Below are positions 1 through 10,458 of a DNA stretch of 64,000 bases, piece by piece. The notes under the pieces are model-generated. The model did no database searches. It was given only the letters and a program-made list of their open reading frames with translations, and had not been told where the DNA came from. Location: assembly GCA_014529385.2 (NCBI GenBank), contig CM043958.1, positions 83,475,025 through 83,539,024 of the forward strand, in the 5' to 3' direction. A program made the translations under genes and the position numbers. This stretch comes from Adiantum capillus-veneris (lineage: Eukaryota; Streptophyta; Polypodiopsida; Polypodiales; Pteridaceae). How positions within the stretch are numbered: the first letter of the stretch is position 1; every line of letters begins with the position of its first letter.

Positions 1-280
1 GAGTGGAACACATTACTTATTGAATAACCCTCTTAGGGTGATTTCTCACTATCCTATTTACAAAGCAGCCATAGTGGATTATTGATAAAATATCTAAAAT
101 ATTGTGCAAGAATAAAACGACTTAGAGGATTATTATTTGGCGATGCCTTCTTCTCAACTCTAAGAATTCCAATCTAGAAATCATCATACACTCATTTTTA
201 GTAAAAATCAAATAGAAATCACATAATTAACCATTAAGCCAGCTATCATTGCAGTTAACCACATGCAACAAGAGGGTTCC
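1..280 (-). repeat. LTR-like repeat A1 (part 1) of a small gypsy remnant, split by a later insertion
   Basis: This stretch matches 58735-59020 and, more distantly, 7565-7845 and 59490-59780 almost base for base. It is the left part of an LTR-like repeat whose last 18 bases resume at 7093-7110 after the element at 281-7092. Read on the minus strand, the complete repeat begins TGTTAC and follows a purine-rich tract and a chromodomain-end fragment, as a 3' LTR would. The left end of the repeat lies before the window start. Seen: the match and the split. Inferred: its LTR identity. Confidence 0.7.
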
Positions 281-434
281 TGTCAGGAAACCGGCAAGGC
301 CGGACTAGACAAGGGCAGGGCCGGGCTAGGCGGTGTGGAAAAAGGAGTCCAACTAGGGCAAAGGGCCAGGGGCTTGCCTATATAATGGGTGGTTGGGTGG
401 TGGACTCCCAGTCTCTAGCTTCCCTTGTCTTACA
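281..434 (+). repeat. 5' LTR of element 1
   Basis: 154 bp, starting TGTCAGG and ending CTTACA, matching 6939-7092 with five mismatches. It holds a TATA-like box (ctatataat, 378-386) about 50 bp before its end, consistent with the pol II start of a short LTR. The boundary is fixed by the primer site at 436-447 and by the identical right end of the 3' LTR. Confidence 0.92.
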
Positions 435-435
435 C

Positions 436-447
436 TAGTATCAGAGC
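436..447 (+). other. Primer-binding site of element 1 (tRNA-Met type)
   Basis: The bases tagtatcagagc differ at one position from the tggtatcagagc primer site that pairs with the 3' end of plant initiator tRNA-Met. It lies one base after the LTR end, the same spacing as in the related element at 8875-14761. Confidence 0.85.
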
Positions 448-2416
448 TTGTGTCTATTTTGGGAAAGGGGAAGGACGTGGTGCTTTCTAGCCACTCAAGG
501 CTTGCATGTCGGGGTCCAACACAGTGGGGATCACCCCTTAGCAAGGAGGTCGACGAAGACGAAGCAGTGGGTACGCGAGCTTGGCAAGGGAGGGCCGCCG
601 GGTGCAGGAGCACCAAACGCCCGGCGCGCGGGCTTGTTGGAGACGCAAGGGCCTGCTCTACGTTTTTTCGACATGGGGCCGAAGCCCCTCAGGCCTTGCA
701 TCGTCCTCCCCAAGCTCTCCAAGCCCCTGCGCGCTGCCCGCTTAAGGCCATGACCGATTGTGCATTCATTTTCCCACTTGAGGGTGCCCAACCCCCTTAG
801 AGGTAGTGGCCATACACAAAAAAATTAAGCCTAAGGGGTGGTACCCACAATGGGTACCCCACCCCCCCTACTCCACTACGTGCGAGTATGGCAAGGCCGG
901 AAAGGACGGATCGACGAATCCGGCGCACATTCCGACAAAAATTTCCTGCGTTTTACGCAGTCAGGAGTTTTTTGGAGCAAGGGATTGATTATGTCAGGAG
1001 TTTTTTGGAGCAAGGGATTGCGCATATGTACATATACATGCATGGTGCATCAAATAAAGAATTGCCCATTTTTCAGAGCCAGGTGGTTACGTGGGGCCCA
1101 CGTGTATACAGGTAGGACAGGGTGTACATAGTGCATCGATTTTCACTATTATCAGTACCAGTGTGTTTTTTCTACAATTAGGAGGAGTTGGTAGCACGTA
1201 AAACTTCTCGAGGAAGCTATCCGCGGGCCGATGACATGAGGTAAGCAGGTGTGTCAGATAGCATCGAGTGGCGTCAGGAGGTCGAACGAGGTCAATACTT
1301 GCACGCGGAGAAGTATGGACACGGCGTGGGTGTTTTCTTGTGATACTTATGCAGAAAGGTCATCATGAGGACCACTTTTTTGGGCCACTTCACGTGGTTG
1401 CGGGATGCATTATTTGGAAAAACTAAGTGCCAGGTGTGCGGGTGATGCAAAAAGGTGACAACTATGCACTGTGAGGTCAGTTTTTGGCCTGCTCGGCGTC
1501 CGTTTGAAGTCATCTAAAAGGCCATGGGTGCCCAACTAATAAAGCTAAGTGTGGGAACTGAAAAAACAGAGAGAAGACCAGAAAAAACGTGGAGAAGAGA
1601 GGAGGAACAGCCGCAAGATTGTTTTTGCTGTTTTTGGAGCATTTTTTGGCCCTAAACTGCTAATCCGAGGTCGGATTTGAGCACTGTGACATTGTAGGGT
1701 GGGGTTTTTGGGCGTTCCGGACGCAATGGCGCTGTCCATTTTGTCAAATTCCTCACAGATTTTCTGCTGTTTTTCTGTGTAATCTTCTCCGGTGAGTGAA
1801 GCCTCTGCTTAACTTTGTGGTTGTATCTGGTGTAAAACTATTTGCCCCATTGGTGTTGGGCTGAGCTTCATTGAGTCTAAACAAAAGCAATTTGCCTCCT
1901 TTGAGCTGAATTGAGAGTGTGTGTGTGAGTGTGTATGTGTGAGTGTTGAGTGGGCAAGTGGGAAATCTCTCTCTTCTCACTTTGTCTGTGTGTTTCCTGT
2001 CTCGGCCAGGCTGGTTGTGTAAGCCGAGTGGTGCCCCATAATGTGTGTGTGTATCATCCCAAGAGTGTGAGTCGGGTCATTATAGAGGCGTTGTGTGTGT
2101 TTCCATTCTGCTCACAACGCAGAAACTTGTGAAAACTGCCATTGTACGCATTTGTGGAGCCATACTTGGTTGTATTTGGCAGTCCCAGCCATTTCTGAGA
2201 CTTGGTCTGGAAGATAGTCATTTTTGAGACTTGACTATACGCGATTTGCATTAGCCTTCGTGTGAGGGTCGATTAGCGTGAGGTTTTTATTGAGCTGGGG
2301 GATCCTCAAATGTGGAGATCCTTTCGTGCACTTCAGACATGCATGATAGTCATGTATGAAAATTTTAAAGCTTTAAATGAAAATATTACTAACTATCCAC
2401 ATTAGTAATTCAATTA
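448..2416 (+). other. Long non-coding leader of element 1
   Basis: About 2 kb separates the primer site from the first gag-like codons, against about 0.7 kb in the related minus-strand element. The first 500 bases are GC-rich and the rest is mixed. Short reading frames exist on both strands but none resembles a known protein. A 27 bp segment is repeated at 961-987 and 994-1020 (offset 33 bp). TG-rich runs occur around 1915-2100. The extra length may reflect an old insertion, but I found no paired ends to prove one. Confidence 0.55.
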
Positions 2417-3300
2417 ATGCGTCAACAGTCTAAGAGTCCTGCTGACACGCACATGCATGAGCATGTTGCCACACAAGGGCAGGGCATTTCTAATCTAGGG
2501 CAAGGCCCAAATGCTGATACGTTGCATACTCTCACTGCAAAAGAGGTGGATGAATTGTTAAAGAACACGAAACCACCGATTTTTAAGGGAGAAGACTGAG
2601 ACCGCAATAAAGATGCTATGAATATCTTTCTCAGCAAGTGGGATGGAATTTACGCCTTACGGTGTACTCCGGATGCAGTTAGAGCTCTGCAAACGAGCTT
2701 AACTCTGGAAGACAAGGCCTACAAATGGTGGATGTCTCTCAAGGAGAAGAACATCATACCACAGAGTTGGGCAGCTTTTGAAGCAATGTTTAGCAAGGAA
2801 TTTTTGCCTACAAACGAGGCCGATCGGAATTGGACGTCTTGGAACACATGTTTTATGCGCCAATACCCATCACTCCTTGAATATATCTCTCACTATCGGG
2901 ACGTTATCCTCAAGTTGGAAGGCTTAGATACCTTTCAACAAGTACGGGGATTCATACGAGGTCTGACACCCGAGATTAAGAAGTATGTCAAGACCCAAGA
3001 TCCTAAAACACTTGAGGAAGCCATAGTGAAAGCACATATTCATGATGATCCTGATGAGAAGAAACACATAATAGTCACGTGCTTGCTAGTATACATGGTA
3101 ATACACGCACTTAGTATGGACACAATAAAAGAAAATCTATAGTTGCTAATTCAGATGCATCTAAAAAACCCAAGGGATCCAGGGGTCCTCTCTCTCCTGA
3201 GGATTTTGATAAAGCCAAGAAAGAAAAATTATGTTTTCAATGTTTAGGGAGGGTCATGGCAAAAAGGATTGTCCCAAGGGGAAATCTGCTGCTCAAGGAA
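2417..3300 (+). pseudogene. gag of element 1 (broken)
   Basis: Gag is the capsid and RNA-binding protein of the element. Two frames, 2417-2599 and 2618-3142, carry a Ty3-type capsid pattern: tryptophan-rich core (YKWWMSLKEK), a WTSW segment, then KLEGLDTFQQVRGFIRGL. Equivalent residues occur in the gag of the element at 8875-14761. A TGA interrupts at 2597-2599 and a TAG at 3140-3142. The zinc knuckle that should follow (about 3228-3275) is split between frames: the first two cysteines (CFQC) read in one and GHGKKDC in another, so at least one frameshift lies inside it. No functional gag is expected. Confidence 0.85.
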
Positions 3301-4229
3301 AGGAGAAAGCAGTGCACATGGTGCAACTGCTACCTCTTGAGTCTTCCTCAAGATTCTCTACAGTGGAAGTAACACACACAGAGGTGGTGCATGAATGTTT
3401 TCTCATAGCTTCCAAGTGGCAACCAACCTTTGGACCACATGAGTTAGTACGTATGCACGGATATCTACAAGGGCACAAGGTGTGCATCTTAGTAGATGAT
3501 GGTGCTACTCACAATTTCATCAATTACGGATTGGTGAAAAAACTCAAACTGCGTCAAACTCCGAGTACCCACCGCTACAAGGTAGCAATGATGAATGGAC
3601 ATGATACTGAAATATGGGATACTCAATGCCGAGCTGTTCCATTGGAAGTACAAGGGTACTCTACATGTTTGGATTTTCAAATTATGAACATGGAAAGGGA
3701 TGATGTGGTTCTTGGTAGGGAGTGGTTGCATAGCTTAGGACCATCACTGAAGCGTAGCTATGAGCACAACAGCTTGATGTTTGAATCCCATGGCGCACAT
3801 ATGTTGTTGTTAGGAGAAAAAGATATACCTTCATCACCACTGATTTGTACAGCTGAGCTTAGGCAGCTCGTTTTTTATAATGAAATAGATCAGGTTTTCT
3901 TGTGTTACTCACTGTCTCATTTTCTTTCTAACATTGAGTCTGTTGAACAATCCTCAACACCGCATGCTTCTCTCTCCTCTATTCCACCAATTGCTAATTC
4001 TAAACAAGCAAAAATTGCTAGTCAATTACAGAAATTATTAAAGGAATTTCAAGATGTATTTCCTAATGATTTTCCATCAGGATTACCGCCGACACGATCA
4101 GTACAACATAGCATTGATGTGGCTGCAGGCTGTAAACCTGTTAGTAAACCACCTTACCGTATGAGTTATTTAGAGGCTGCTGAGGTGGAACATCAGCTTG
4201 CTGACTACCTTAGCAGAGGGTTTATATAA
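3231..4229 (+). pseudogene. Protease and start of reverse transcriptase, element 1
   Basis: A 332-codon open frame covers the end of the zinc knuckle, an aspartic protease-like domain around VDDGATHNF (about 3491-3517), a linker, and the RT N-terminus with FQDVFPNDFPSGLPPTRSVQH. The protease has Asp-Asp-Gly where D-S/T-G is usual; the related minus-strand element also has Asp-Asp at this site, so this may be a family trait. The frame ends at a stop (TAA, 4227-4229) inside RT just after RGFI; the following bases still encode RT in the same sense. Confidence 0.85.
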
Positions 4230-5370
4230 CCTAGTTCTTCACCATGGGCTTCGCCTATCCTCTTAGTGAAGAAAAAGGACGGCAGTATGCGTAGACTACC
4301 GGGGCTTAAATGCGGTTACAGTTAAGAACAAATACCCATTGCCGAGAGTAGATGAGTTGTTTGATAAGCTCACTCATGCTCGCATTTTCATGAAAATAGA
4401 CTTGCGGTCAGGATATCATCAAGTCCGCATTCGAATTGCCGATATACCTAAAACTGCATTCCAAACACGGTTTGGAAATTATGAGTTTTTGGTGATGCCC
4501 TTTGGGTTAACCAATGCGCCCGCAACATTCATGACACTTATGGATAGTGTCTTGAAGCCATATTTGGGAAAATTTGTCATTGTTTTCTCGATGACATCCT
4601 AGTCTATAGTGCTTCTGAAGAAGAACACTTACAACATCTCAGGCAGGTGTTTGAGTTGTTACGCACAAACAAGTTATATGCCAAGGAATCTAAATCTGAT
4701 TTTCTGAAAGATGAAATTCATTATTTAGGGCATGTTATTTTAGCTAATGGGCTATACATGGATCAATCCAAAGTGGATACCATCCGAAAATGGCCTCCTC
4801 CTAAAAATCTGGAAGAATTATAGGTATTTTTAGGATTTGTAGGTTTTTACCGAGGGTTCATTAAAAGCTATGCTCAAATTGCTGTTCCTATGACGGATCA
4901 ACTAAAAGGCAAAGGTAAAGCTTTTCAGTGGGGATCCACTCAACAGTACAGTTTCGATACGCTCAAGGATGGATTAGCTACAACTCCTATATTGGCTATT
5001 GTAGATTCTTTGAAACCATTCATTTTGGAAACGGATGCCAGTGACCGTGCTATTGGAGAAATCCTATTACAAGGCGGACAACCGATTGCATTTGAAAGCA
5101 AGAAGCTTGATGCAGCTTAGCAGAACTATTCTGCTTACGAACACGAACTCTATGCAATAGTGTCTGCCTTAAAAACATGGAGGCATTATATGTATGGTAC
5201 TCAGTTTGAGATTGTGTTTGACCATGAAAGCATCAAATGGTTTACACAACAAATGGATTTAAAGGGTTGAAAATCCAGGTGGGCCGAGATCCTTCAGGAA
5301 TATGACGCCAAGCTAAGGTATTGCAAAGTTCAATACAATGTAGTGGCAGACGCTCTAAGTTGAACGCCAA
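4230..5370 (+). pseudogene. Reverse transcriptase and RNase H, element 1 (broken)
   Basis: RT continues with KVKKKDG-type residues, then a frameshift near 4290. The palm is open at 4339-4602 ([19 protein letters not shown]), and a second frameshift near 4585 separates it from the catalytic FLDDIL motif. Connection and RNase H follow: DQLKGKGKAFQW, the acidic ETDASD segment near 5029-5046, and a YAIVSALKTWRHY stretch. Stops lie near 4822, at 5118-5120, near 5270 and near 5360. The same domains in the same order appear in the minus-strand element at 10560-11911. Confidence 0.85.
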
Positions 5371-5559
5371 AGATCAATTCGTTGTTGTTCACGGAACTTT
5401 GTAGTGAATTTTTTAGATTCTCTCAAGGGCAAATATGAGCATGATGAAGCATATTCCAAAGTGTGGATCCATGTTTAAAAGAGGGATCCTTCTCACTCCA
5501 ATGACGGTAGTGTACAGTTAACCTCCACACCTAGTTCTCCTTTATCAAGTGATGAACTA

Positions 5560-6410
5560 CAACGATGGAAGCATTTTACCATCGGTAATGGGTACCTACT
5601 CCACAAGGGGAGAGTTTGTGTATCGACGGACATACACATTCGGTGCCAAATTCTTTATGAATGTCATGATAGTCCAAGGCAGAGCACGCAGGGATTAGAA
5701 AAACTTATGCTCTTGTACGACGACAATTTTATTGGCCAGGTCTACATGGCTTTTTTCAAGCTTATATCTTGTATTGCCAAAAATGTCAAGTTAACAAGGC
5801 AGAGCACCTGAAAGCAGGAGGAATCTTACATCCTTTGGGAATTCCCAATGGAAAATGGGAAAGCATCTCTATGGATTTTATTGTAGGTTTACCAACCACT
5901 GTACGAGGTCATGACTCAGTATGGGTGGTCATAGACAGGTTGACTAAACAATGTAAGTTTATTTCGGCCAAATCAACGGTTAAGACACCAGAACTAGCCA
6001 AGTTATTTGTGGACAATCTATACAAATTGTATGGTTTGCCAAGTAACATTGTTAGTGACTGTGATCCCAAGTTTAACAACCACTTTTGAAGAGCTGTATT
6101 TAAACGATTGGGTACACAACTAAACCTCAGTATAGCTGATCATCCAGAAATGGATGGTCAAACGAAACGGGTTAACCAGGTGCTAGAGGATATGCTAAGA
6201 TCATACGTCAGCAAAAAATAGTAAGACTGGGAAGAATACTTACCTATTCTCAAGTTTGCCTACAACAGTGCTAAGCATGTCACAACAGGTTTTAGTCCTT
6301 TCATGCTCATGTACGGGTTTCAACCTAGGTCACCAGTTATGGTGGGGTTGGCAACCGAAAAACTCCAACAGGTTAAGGATTTTCTCCAAGACCACATGGA
6401 TATGTTGAAA
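5560..6410 (+). pseudogene. Integrase of element 1, catalytic Glu replaced by Lys
   Basis: The integrase zinc-binding region (CQKCQ at about 5775) leads into the core. The first catalytic Asp is in ISMDFIVGLP (residue 36 of the 5769-6089 frame) and the second in VSDCDPKF (residue 97). A TGA replaces the usual Trp after NNHF at 6087-6089. In the third motif the sequence reads DGQTKRVNQ, so the catalytic Glu is Lys; the minus-strand relative keeps DGQTERVNQ. A further stop follows at about 6218-6220. This integrase could not have worked as it stands. Confidence 0.85.
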
Positions 6411-6411
6411 C

Positions 6412-6927
6412 TTGCTCATCAATGTCCGGCAAGGACATGATCGGCATAAGAAGCACACTGATGAGAAACGTCAACAAGTTACCTTCGAAGAAGGGGAGGA
6501 AGTATTTTTATGTGTGCCAGAACATTCAAAAAGTCTGAAAACTAGGCTAACGCCTAAATTATCTCCCCAATATTGTGGGCCTTTCAAAATACTCAAGTGA
6601 GTAGGTGATCGTGCCTACAAATTATTACTACCTTCACATTCTCACATTCATCCGGTGTTTCATGTAAGCCGTTTACGTAAGCGGTTACATGGGGACGACA
6701 ATGTCATTGACCAACAAGTTTTGGTTGATTTCATTGAACCTCCTACCCTACCGCATGAACCTGAACGTGTTCTTGATTATCATGAGTTGCATACACGTCA
6801 TCACGTACGTCAACAAACCTTAATCAAGTGGAAATACCGACCTAAAGAAGGTGCCACTTGGGAAAACATTAGTGTTCTTAAGAAGAAGTTTCCCACTTTT
6901 GTTTTCGAGGACAAAAACTCTTCTTAA
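6412..6927 (+). pseudogene. Integrase C-terminus and chromodomain, element 1
   Basis: The 6412-6600 frame carries the usual C-terminal core of chromovirus integrase (GEEVFLCVPE, LSPQYCGPFKIL). After a TGA, 6655-6927 opens with FHVSRLRKRL and ends in a chromodomain, roughly residues 38-88, with the aromatic and acidic pattern LIKWKYRPKEGATWE. Chromodomains of this class steer integration to particular chromatin. The stop before the 3' LTR is the normal end of the polyprotein. This is the best-preserved part of the element. Confidence 0.85.
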
Positions 6928-6938
6928 GGGAGGAGTAA
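6927..6938 (+). other. Polypurine tract of element 1
   Basis: The purine-rich run aagggaggagta directly precedes the 3' LTR and would prime plus-strand DNA synthesis. Confidence 0.75.
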
Positions 6939-7092
6939 TGTCAGGACACCGGCAAGGCCGGACTAGACAAGGGCAGGGCCGGGCTAGGCGGTGTGGAACG
7001 GGGAGTCCAACTAGGGCAAAGGGCCAGGGGCTTGCCTATATAATGGGTGGTTGGGTGGTGGACTCCCAGTCTGTAGCTTCCCTTGTCTTACA
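6939..7092 (+). repeat. 3' LTR of element 1
   Basis: 154 bp, TGTCAGG...CTTACA, the same length as the 5' LTR with five substitutions and no indel. The TATA-like box is conserved at 7036-7044. Its right edge abuts gtccc, the second copy of the imperfect 5 bp target duplication. Confidence 0.92.
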
Positions 7093-7110
7093 GTCCCCAA
7101 TCTCGTAACA
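7093..7110 (-). repeat. LTR-like repeat A1 (part 2), after the insertion
   Basis: These bases complete the repeat begun at 1-280 and end in cgtaaca. The uninterrupted relative at 59014-59031 reads straight through the same point, so 281-7092 was inserted here. Confidence 0.75.
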
Positions 7111-7521
7111 TCCCTCCCACCAGGGATAGAAATTGTCCTCAGTTGCTCCGTAGAGAATCATCTGGATGGTGAGTGATTGAAAGTGTGGAGAAGGTCTTGG
7201 AAGTTGCAAAAAAATTGTTTAGGCATTCATTTGGCATCCTCTCTAGGATGGACTTTAAAGGTTAAAAGATAGCGGTTATAAATCATGCCAGTGCGTGTGG
7301 TGGTGGTCTCGTGATCAACTATTTATGCAGAGATGAGTTGTTCTTCTAGGTCCACAAGTGAAGGTGGATCTTCATAAATGTGATTAGGTAGGGGTCCTCT
7401 GAAAGGTCTTAAAAGACTAATGTGGAACGCATTGTGAAAGTGCCTGGGAGAAGAGAAATTAAGTATTAAAATACATTACAAGGTTAGGTATCATGCTTAA
7501 ATATGCTTGGGCATTACACCA
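7111..7521 (-). pseudogene. Chromodomain-end remnant of a minus-strand gypsy element
   Basis: On the minus strand, 7345-7125 encodes residues like THETTTTRTG, RYLLTFKVHP and FCNFQDLLHTFNHS, with internal stops. The same residues are open at 59276-59079. They resemble the end of a chromovirus polyprotein, and a purine tract (minus strand of 7111-7121) follows, then the LTR-like repeat. Upstream, 7346-7521 is short leader-like DNA, so nearly all gag and pol are missing: an internally deleted element. Confidence 0.65.
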
Positions 7522-7860
7522 TGACCCAAAATTGGAGGCCCCTCTTTTACACTTTAGTCTCTCTTTAGTTATGAGTGGAACACATTACTTATTTTATGAA
7601 CCTTCTAGGGTGAGTTCTTACTGTTCTATTTACAAAGTAGCCTTAGTGGCTTATTTATAAAAGATCTAAAATAATGTGCAAGAATAAAATGACCGAGAGG
7701 ATTATTATTTGCCGACGCCTCCTTCTCAACTCCCAAAATTCCAATTTACAAATCACTATGCACTCACTGTTAGTAAAAATCAAATAGACAATTAACCATT
7801 AAGATAGCTATCCCAAGTGTAGTTAACCACATGCAACAGGAGGGTGCCCGATCGTGTAAT
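7522..7860 (-). repeat. LTR-like repeat A2 of the gypsy remnant
   Basis: About 340 bp, similar over its length to A1 and to both repeats at 58680-59793. On the minus strand it ends in ttgggtca followed by tggtgtaatgcc, which loosely resembles a decayed tRNA-Met primer site. It is therefore the likely 5' LTR of the remnant. Confidence 0.65.
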
Positions 7861-8480
7861 AGAGCTTAAACATTTGGCAAGATCTGAACTAGAAAGCATA
7901 CATCTATAATGAGAGGGGATTCAAAAAAGACTTCAAAGGGTGAAGAGAAGTAATTTTGCAGCTCATACATAAGAGATGACTTCTGTGATGCATAGCTCTA
8001 GACCACTTTGCTTTTCTACAGGTTCACTACACTATAGGGTGTATCATGCATGTTTTTTCCAATACAAATGTGAAGTCCATGGGAGATACTACAAGTTGAT
8101 GAATGATCGTGTGCTCTTTTGGTTAAAGTTTGAGAATGTACACATATACATAATACACATGCTTACATGCTAGATATAGGCTTTATGCATAGATTCTCTC
8201 TTTTGAAAATTGGGGTAAATGAATTTATGCTCTCTCTTTAAGTGGATATCATAACAAATCTCTATCAAGACTCCAAAAAACATGTGCCATTTACTTTCCA
8301 CTTTCTCTTTCAAGAATGTTGCGACCATGCATGCAGCTCACCCCACTCTTTTTTGGGCTTCTTTGGAAATACCATGCCTCCAAATGAACTTATTACTACT
8401 TGAGCATCCTTCTTGTGGACTTGATCAAGAAATATAATATGCACCTCTTTCAAACTTGTACCATGCCTCCACTTGAACCT

Positions 8481-8482
<2 letters not shown>
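7861..8482. repeat. Duplicated flank shared with 59794-60408
   Basis: This non-coding stretch aligns with 59794-60408, with scattered substitutions and small indels, and ends in both copies at a GA array. A 65-codon frame (7976-8173) is open in both copies but differs at nine amino acids, so it shows no sign of selection. The shared flank means that the locus, not just the LTR pair, was duplicated, or that both belong to a larger repeat family. Confidence 0.75.

Positions 8483-8522
<40 letters not shown>
8483..8522. repeat. (GA)n microsatellite
   Basis: Twenty perfect GA units. The paralogous site at 60409-60487 has about twice as many, so the array length has changed since duplication. Homology with the paralogue fades just after it. 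Confidence 0.95.
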
Positions 8523-8528
<6 letters not shown>

Positions 8529-8571
8529 GGGAAGAATGGAGATTGTTGTGATGTTGATTGATATTTTAATC

Positions 8572-8874
8572 AATCTAATCCCTGATGAAGTGTGTGGAAT
8601 GCACAACACAACCATTAGCGGACAGTTTAACAATCTCAGATTGTGGTCAAACATCATACATATTTACATCTAAGACAACACCAAGTCATCTATTGATGAG
8701 TGGTGTATCTACCGATCAGAAAGTACAAGGGCAAGGCATGTCATGCTAAGATGAAGAGGGCATATGTATGCATGTCTCCACTCTTAGGTAGACAAACGTA
8801 TCCCTCATATTTCTATGTAGTAAGAATGATGACGCGACTTAATCTAATCCCTGATGAAGTGTGTGGAACTCACA
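8572..8874. repeat. 269 bp tandem repeat, unit 1 and start of unit 2
   Basis: Unit 1 (8572-8840) begins aatctaatccctgatgaag, and unit 2 begins with the same words at 8841. Unit 2 is cut at 8874 by the element at 8875-14761 and resumes at 14762, where the match to unit 1 (snacaacaccaagtcat-type words near 8672 and 14841) continues to about 15000. No coding potential recognised. Confidence 0.8.
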
Positions 8875-8997
8875 TGAAAGGGCGGTGGCAATGCGTGTGC
8901 TAGTCTCCACCCAACCGTGCTATCTTATAGCCTCCCCCTAGCGCACACACTATCCGGCCGTGCCGGTGGCCTTGCCCATAGGACCCATGTCCTTACA
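8875..8997 (-). repeat. 3' LTR of element 2
   Basis: 123 bp, TGAAAG...CTTACA on the plus strand. It keeps CpG at several sites where the 5' LTR has TG or CA (for example near 8883 and 8893). The left flank is TCACA. Confidence 0.9.
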
Positions 8998-9330
8998 TTA
9001 CCCCCCCCTTGGACCATTGTTTTTGTCCTCAAAAACGAACGTAGGAAAACGTTTCTTAAGTGCGGAGAAATTCTCGCATGTAGAATCTTCTTCAGGTCAA
9101 CCTAGCCATTCTACCAACACTTGTCATCTGACATGATATCTGGTGTGAATCTCATGAGAATCCAAAATCTTTTTGGGCTCATGAGGAGGAATGCTTGGCG
9201 GTTCGATAAGATCAACTAACACACCTATGTCAATGACATTATCATTTTGTCCTAGTTGTTTCGTAAACGGCTAACACGAAAAACAGGATGAACTCGTGAG
9301 TGCTCTGGGAGAGCTAACTTATAGGCCACT
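8998..9330 (-). pseudogene. Chromodomain and polypurine tract, element 2
   Basis: Minus-strand translation of about 9300-9010 gives KILDSHEIHTRYHVR, a stop, then LVEWLG, a stop, PEEDSTCENFSALKKRF and FVFEDKNN. This is a chromodomain with the expected aromatic and acidic residues and two in-frame stops. A purine run (minus strand of 8998-9012, including eight or more G) precedes the 3' LTR and serves as polypurine tract. The ending is almost the same as in element 1. Confidence 0.8.
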
Positions 9331-9334
9331 TGAC

Positions 9335-10458
9335 CTATACGTTTGAGAATGGTAAACGGTCCACAATAGCGTGGTGAAAGTTTAGCAACTCTCCCATCTT
9401 CAGACTTTCTGAATTCTCTGGAACTTTGAGGAAAACCTTGTCTCCTTCTTCGAAAGTAGCAAGACGACGATGCTCATCTGCGTACTTCTTATATCGATCT
9501 GGAGCTTGCTTAACATTTTGTCGAGCAACTCGAAGCATGTCAAAATGGTCTTGGAGAAAATCCTTTGCTTGTTGTATCTTCTCCTTAGCCAACCCCACCG
9601 TAACAGGTGATCTAGGTTGAAATCCATACAAAAGCATAAATGGACTTAACCCTGTAGTCACACACTTTGAACTATTATAAGAAAATTCCAATATAGGTAA
9701 GTAGTCTTCCCAATTGGTTTGCTTCTTGCTAATGTAGCTCGTAGCATATCCTCTAGCACTTGATTAACTCTTTCTGTTTGACCATCCGTATCTGGATGAT
9801 TAGCCGTACTTAGATTAAGTTTAGTTTCCAACTTTTGGAACACAGCTCTCCAGAAGTGATTATCAAACTTTCGATCTCTATCACTAATGATACTTGATGG
9901 AAGACCGTAGAGTTTATATATATGCTCTACAAATAGCCGTGCTAATTTTGGTGTCTTAACCGTAGTCTTAGTGAAAATGAATCGACCCATCTTTGTGATA
10001 CGGTCTACAATTACCCAAATGGCATCATGGCCACGATTTGTAGTAGGTAGTCCTACTACAAAATCCATAGAGATACTCTCCCACTTACCTTGTGGAATCT
10101 CTAAAGGATGTAAAAAGCCACCTACCTTGAGGCGCTCTGCCCTATTAACTTGGCACTGTTGGCAGTTTAGTACGTACTCTTGAACATCATGATGTAAGCC
10201 TGACCAATAAAATTGCTGTCGAACTAAGGCATGCATCTTACAAATACCTGGATGACTTGGACTATCATGACACTCAAATAAGATTTGGTGCCTGTGAGTC
10301 CTTTGGCACACATACTCTACCCTTGTGGAGTAAGTAGCCATCATCAATGGAAAAATTCTTCCATCACTTAAGCTCTTCTTGAGTAGGGGTGGAGCTCTCT
10401 GTGTTGGAGTGTTTATCTGCATATGCAAAGACATGTTGATCTGGCCATTCAGAGACAT
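9335..10458 (-). pseudogene. Integrase of element 2 (core motifs intact, frameshift after core)
   Basis: The 266-codon frame 10458-9658 holds the integrase zinc finger (His64, His69, Cys99, Cys102) and all three catalytic residues: Asp132 in SMDFVVGLP, Asp193 in ISDRDRKF and Glu229 in DGQTERVNQ. There are exactly 35 residues between the last two. A frameshift near 9690 moves the C-terminal part (KFLQDHFDML, GDKVFLKVPE) into the frame 9691-9335. The core itself looks undamaged, unlike element 1. Confidence 0.88.

Larger units (their letters stand above)
281..7092 (+). mobile_element. Ty3/gypsy retrotransposon with chromodomain, short LTRs (element 1)
   Basis: A complete structure on the plus strand: 154 bp LTRs (TG...CA) at both ends, a tRNA-Met-type primer-binding site directly after the 5' LTR, then gag, CCHC knuckle, protease, RT, RNase H, integrase and chromodomain, and a purine tract before the 3' LTR. 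The pol order with RT before integrase defines Ty3/gypsy, and the terminal chromodomain marks a chromovirus; the short LTRs recall the Reina lineage, which is only an inference. Flanking 5 bp are gttcc (276-280) and gtccc (7093-7097), an imperfect target duplication. The LTRs differ at five positions by eye. Every protein domain is broken by stops or frameshifts, so it cannot be autonomous. Confidence 0.92.

Noticed and set aside
393-800. 135-codon frame overlapping the 5' LTR of element 1
   Set aside because: Starts inside the LTR and crosses the primer site; GC-rich leader DNA favours chance open frames in several registers.
7976-8173. 65-codon frame conserved at 59909-60106
   Set aside because: Both copies are open, but about nine of fourteen nucleotide differences change the protein, so there is no sign of purifying selection.
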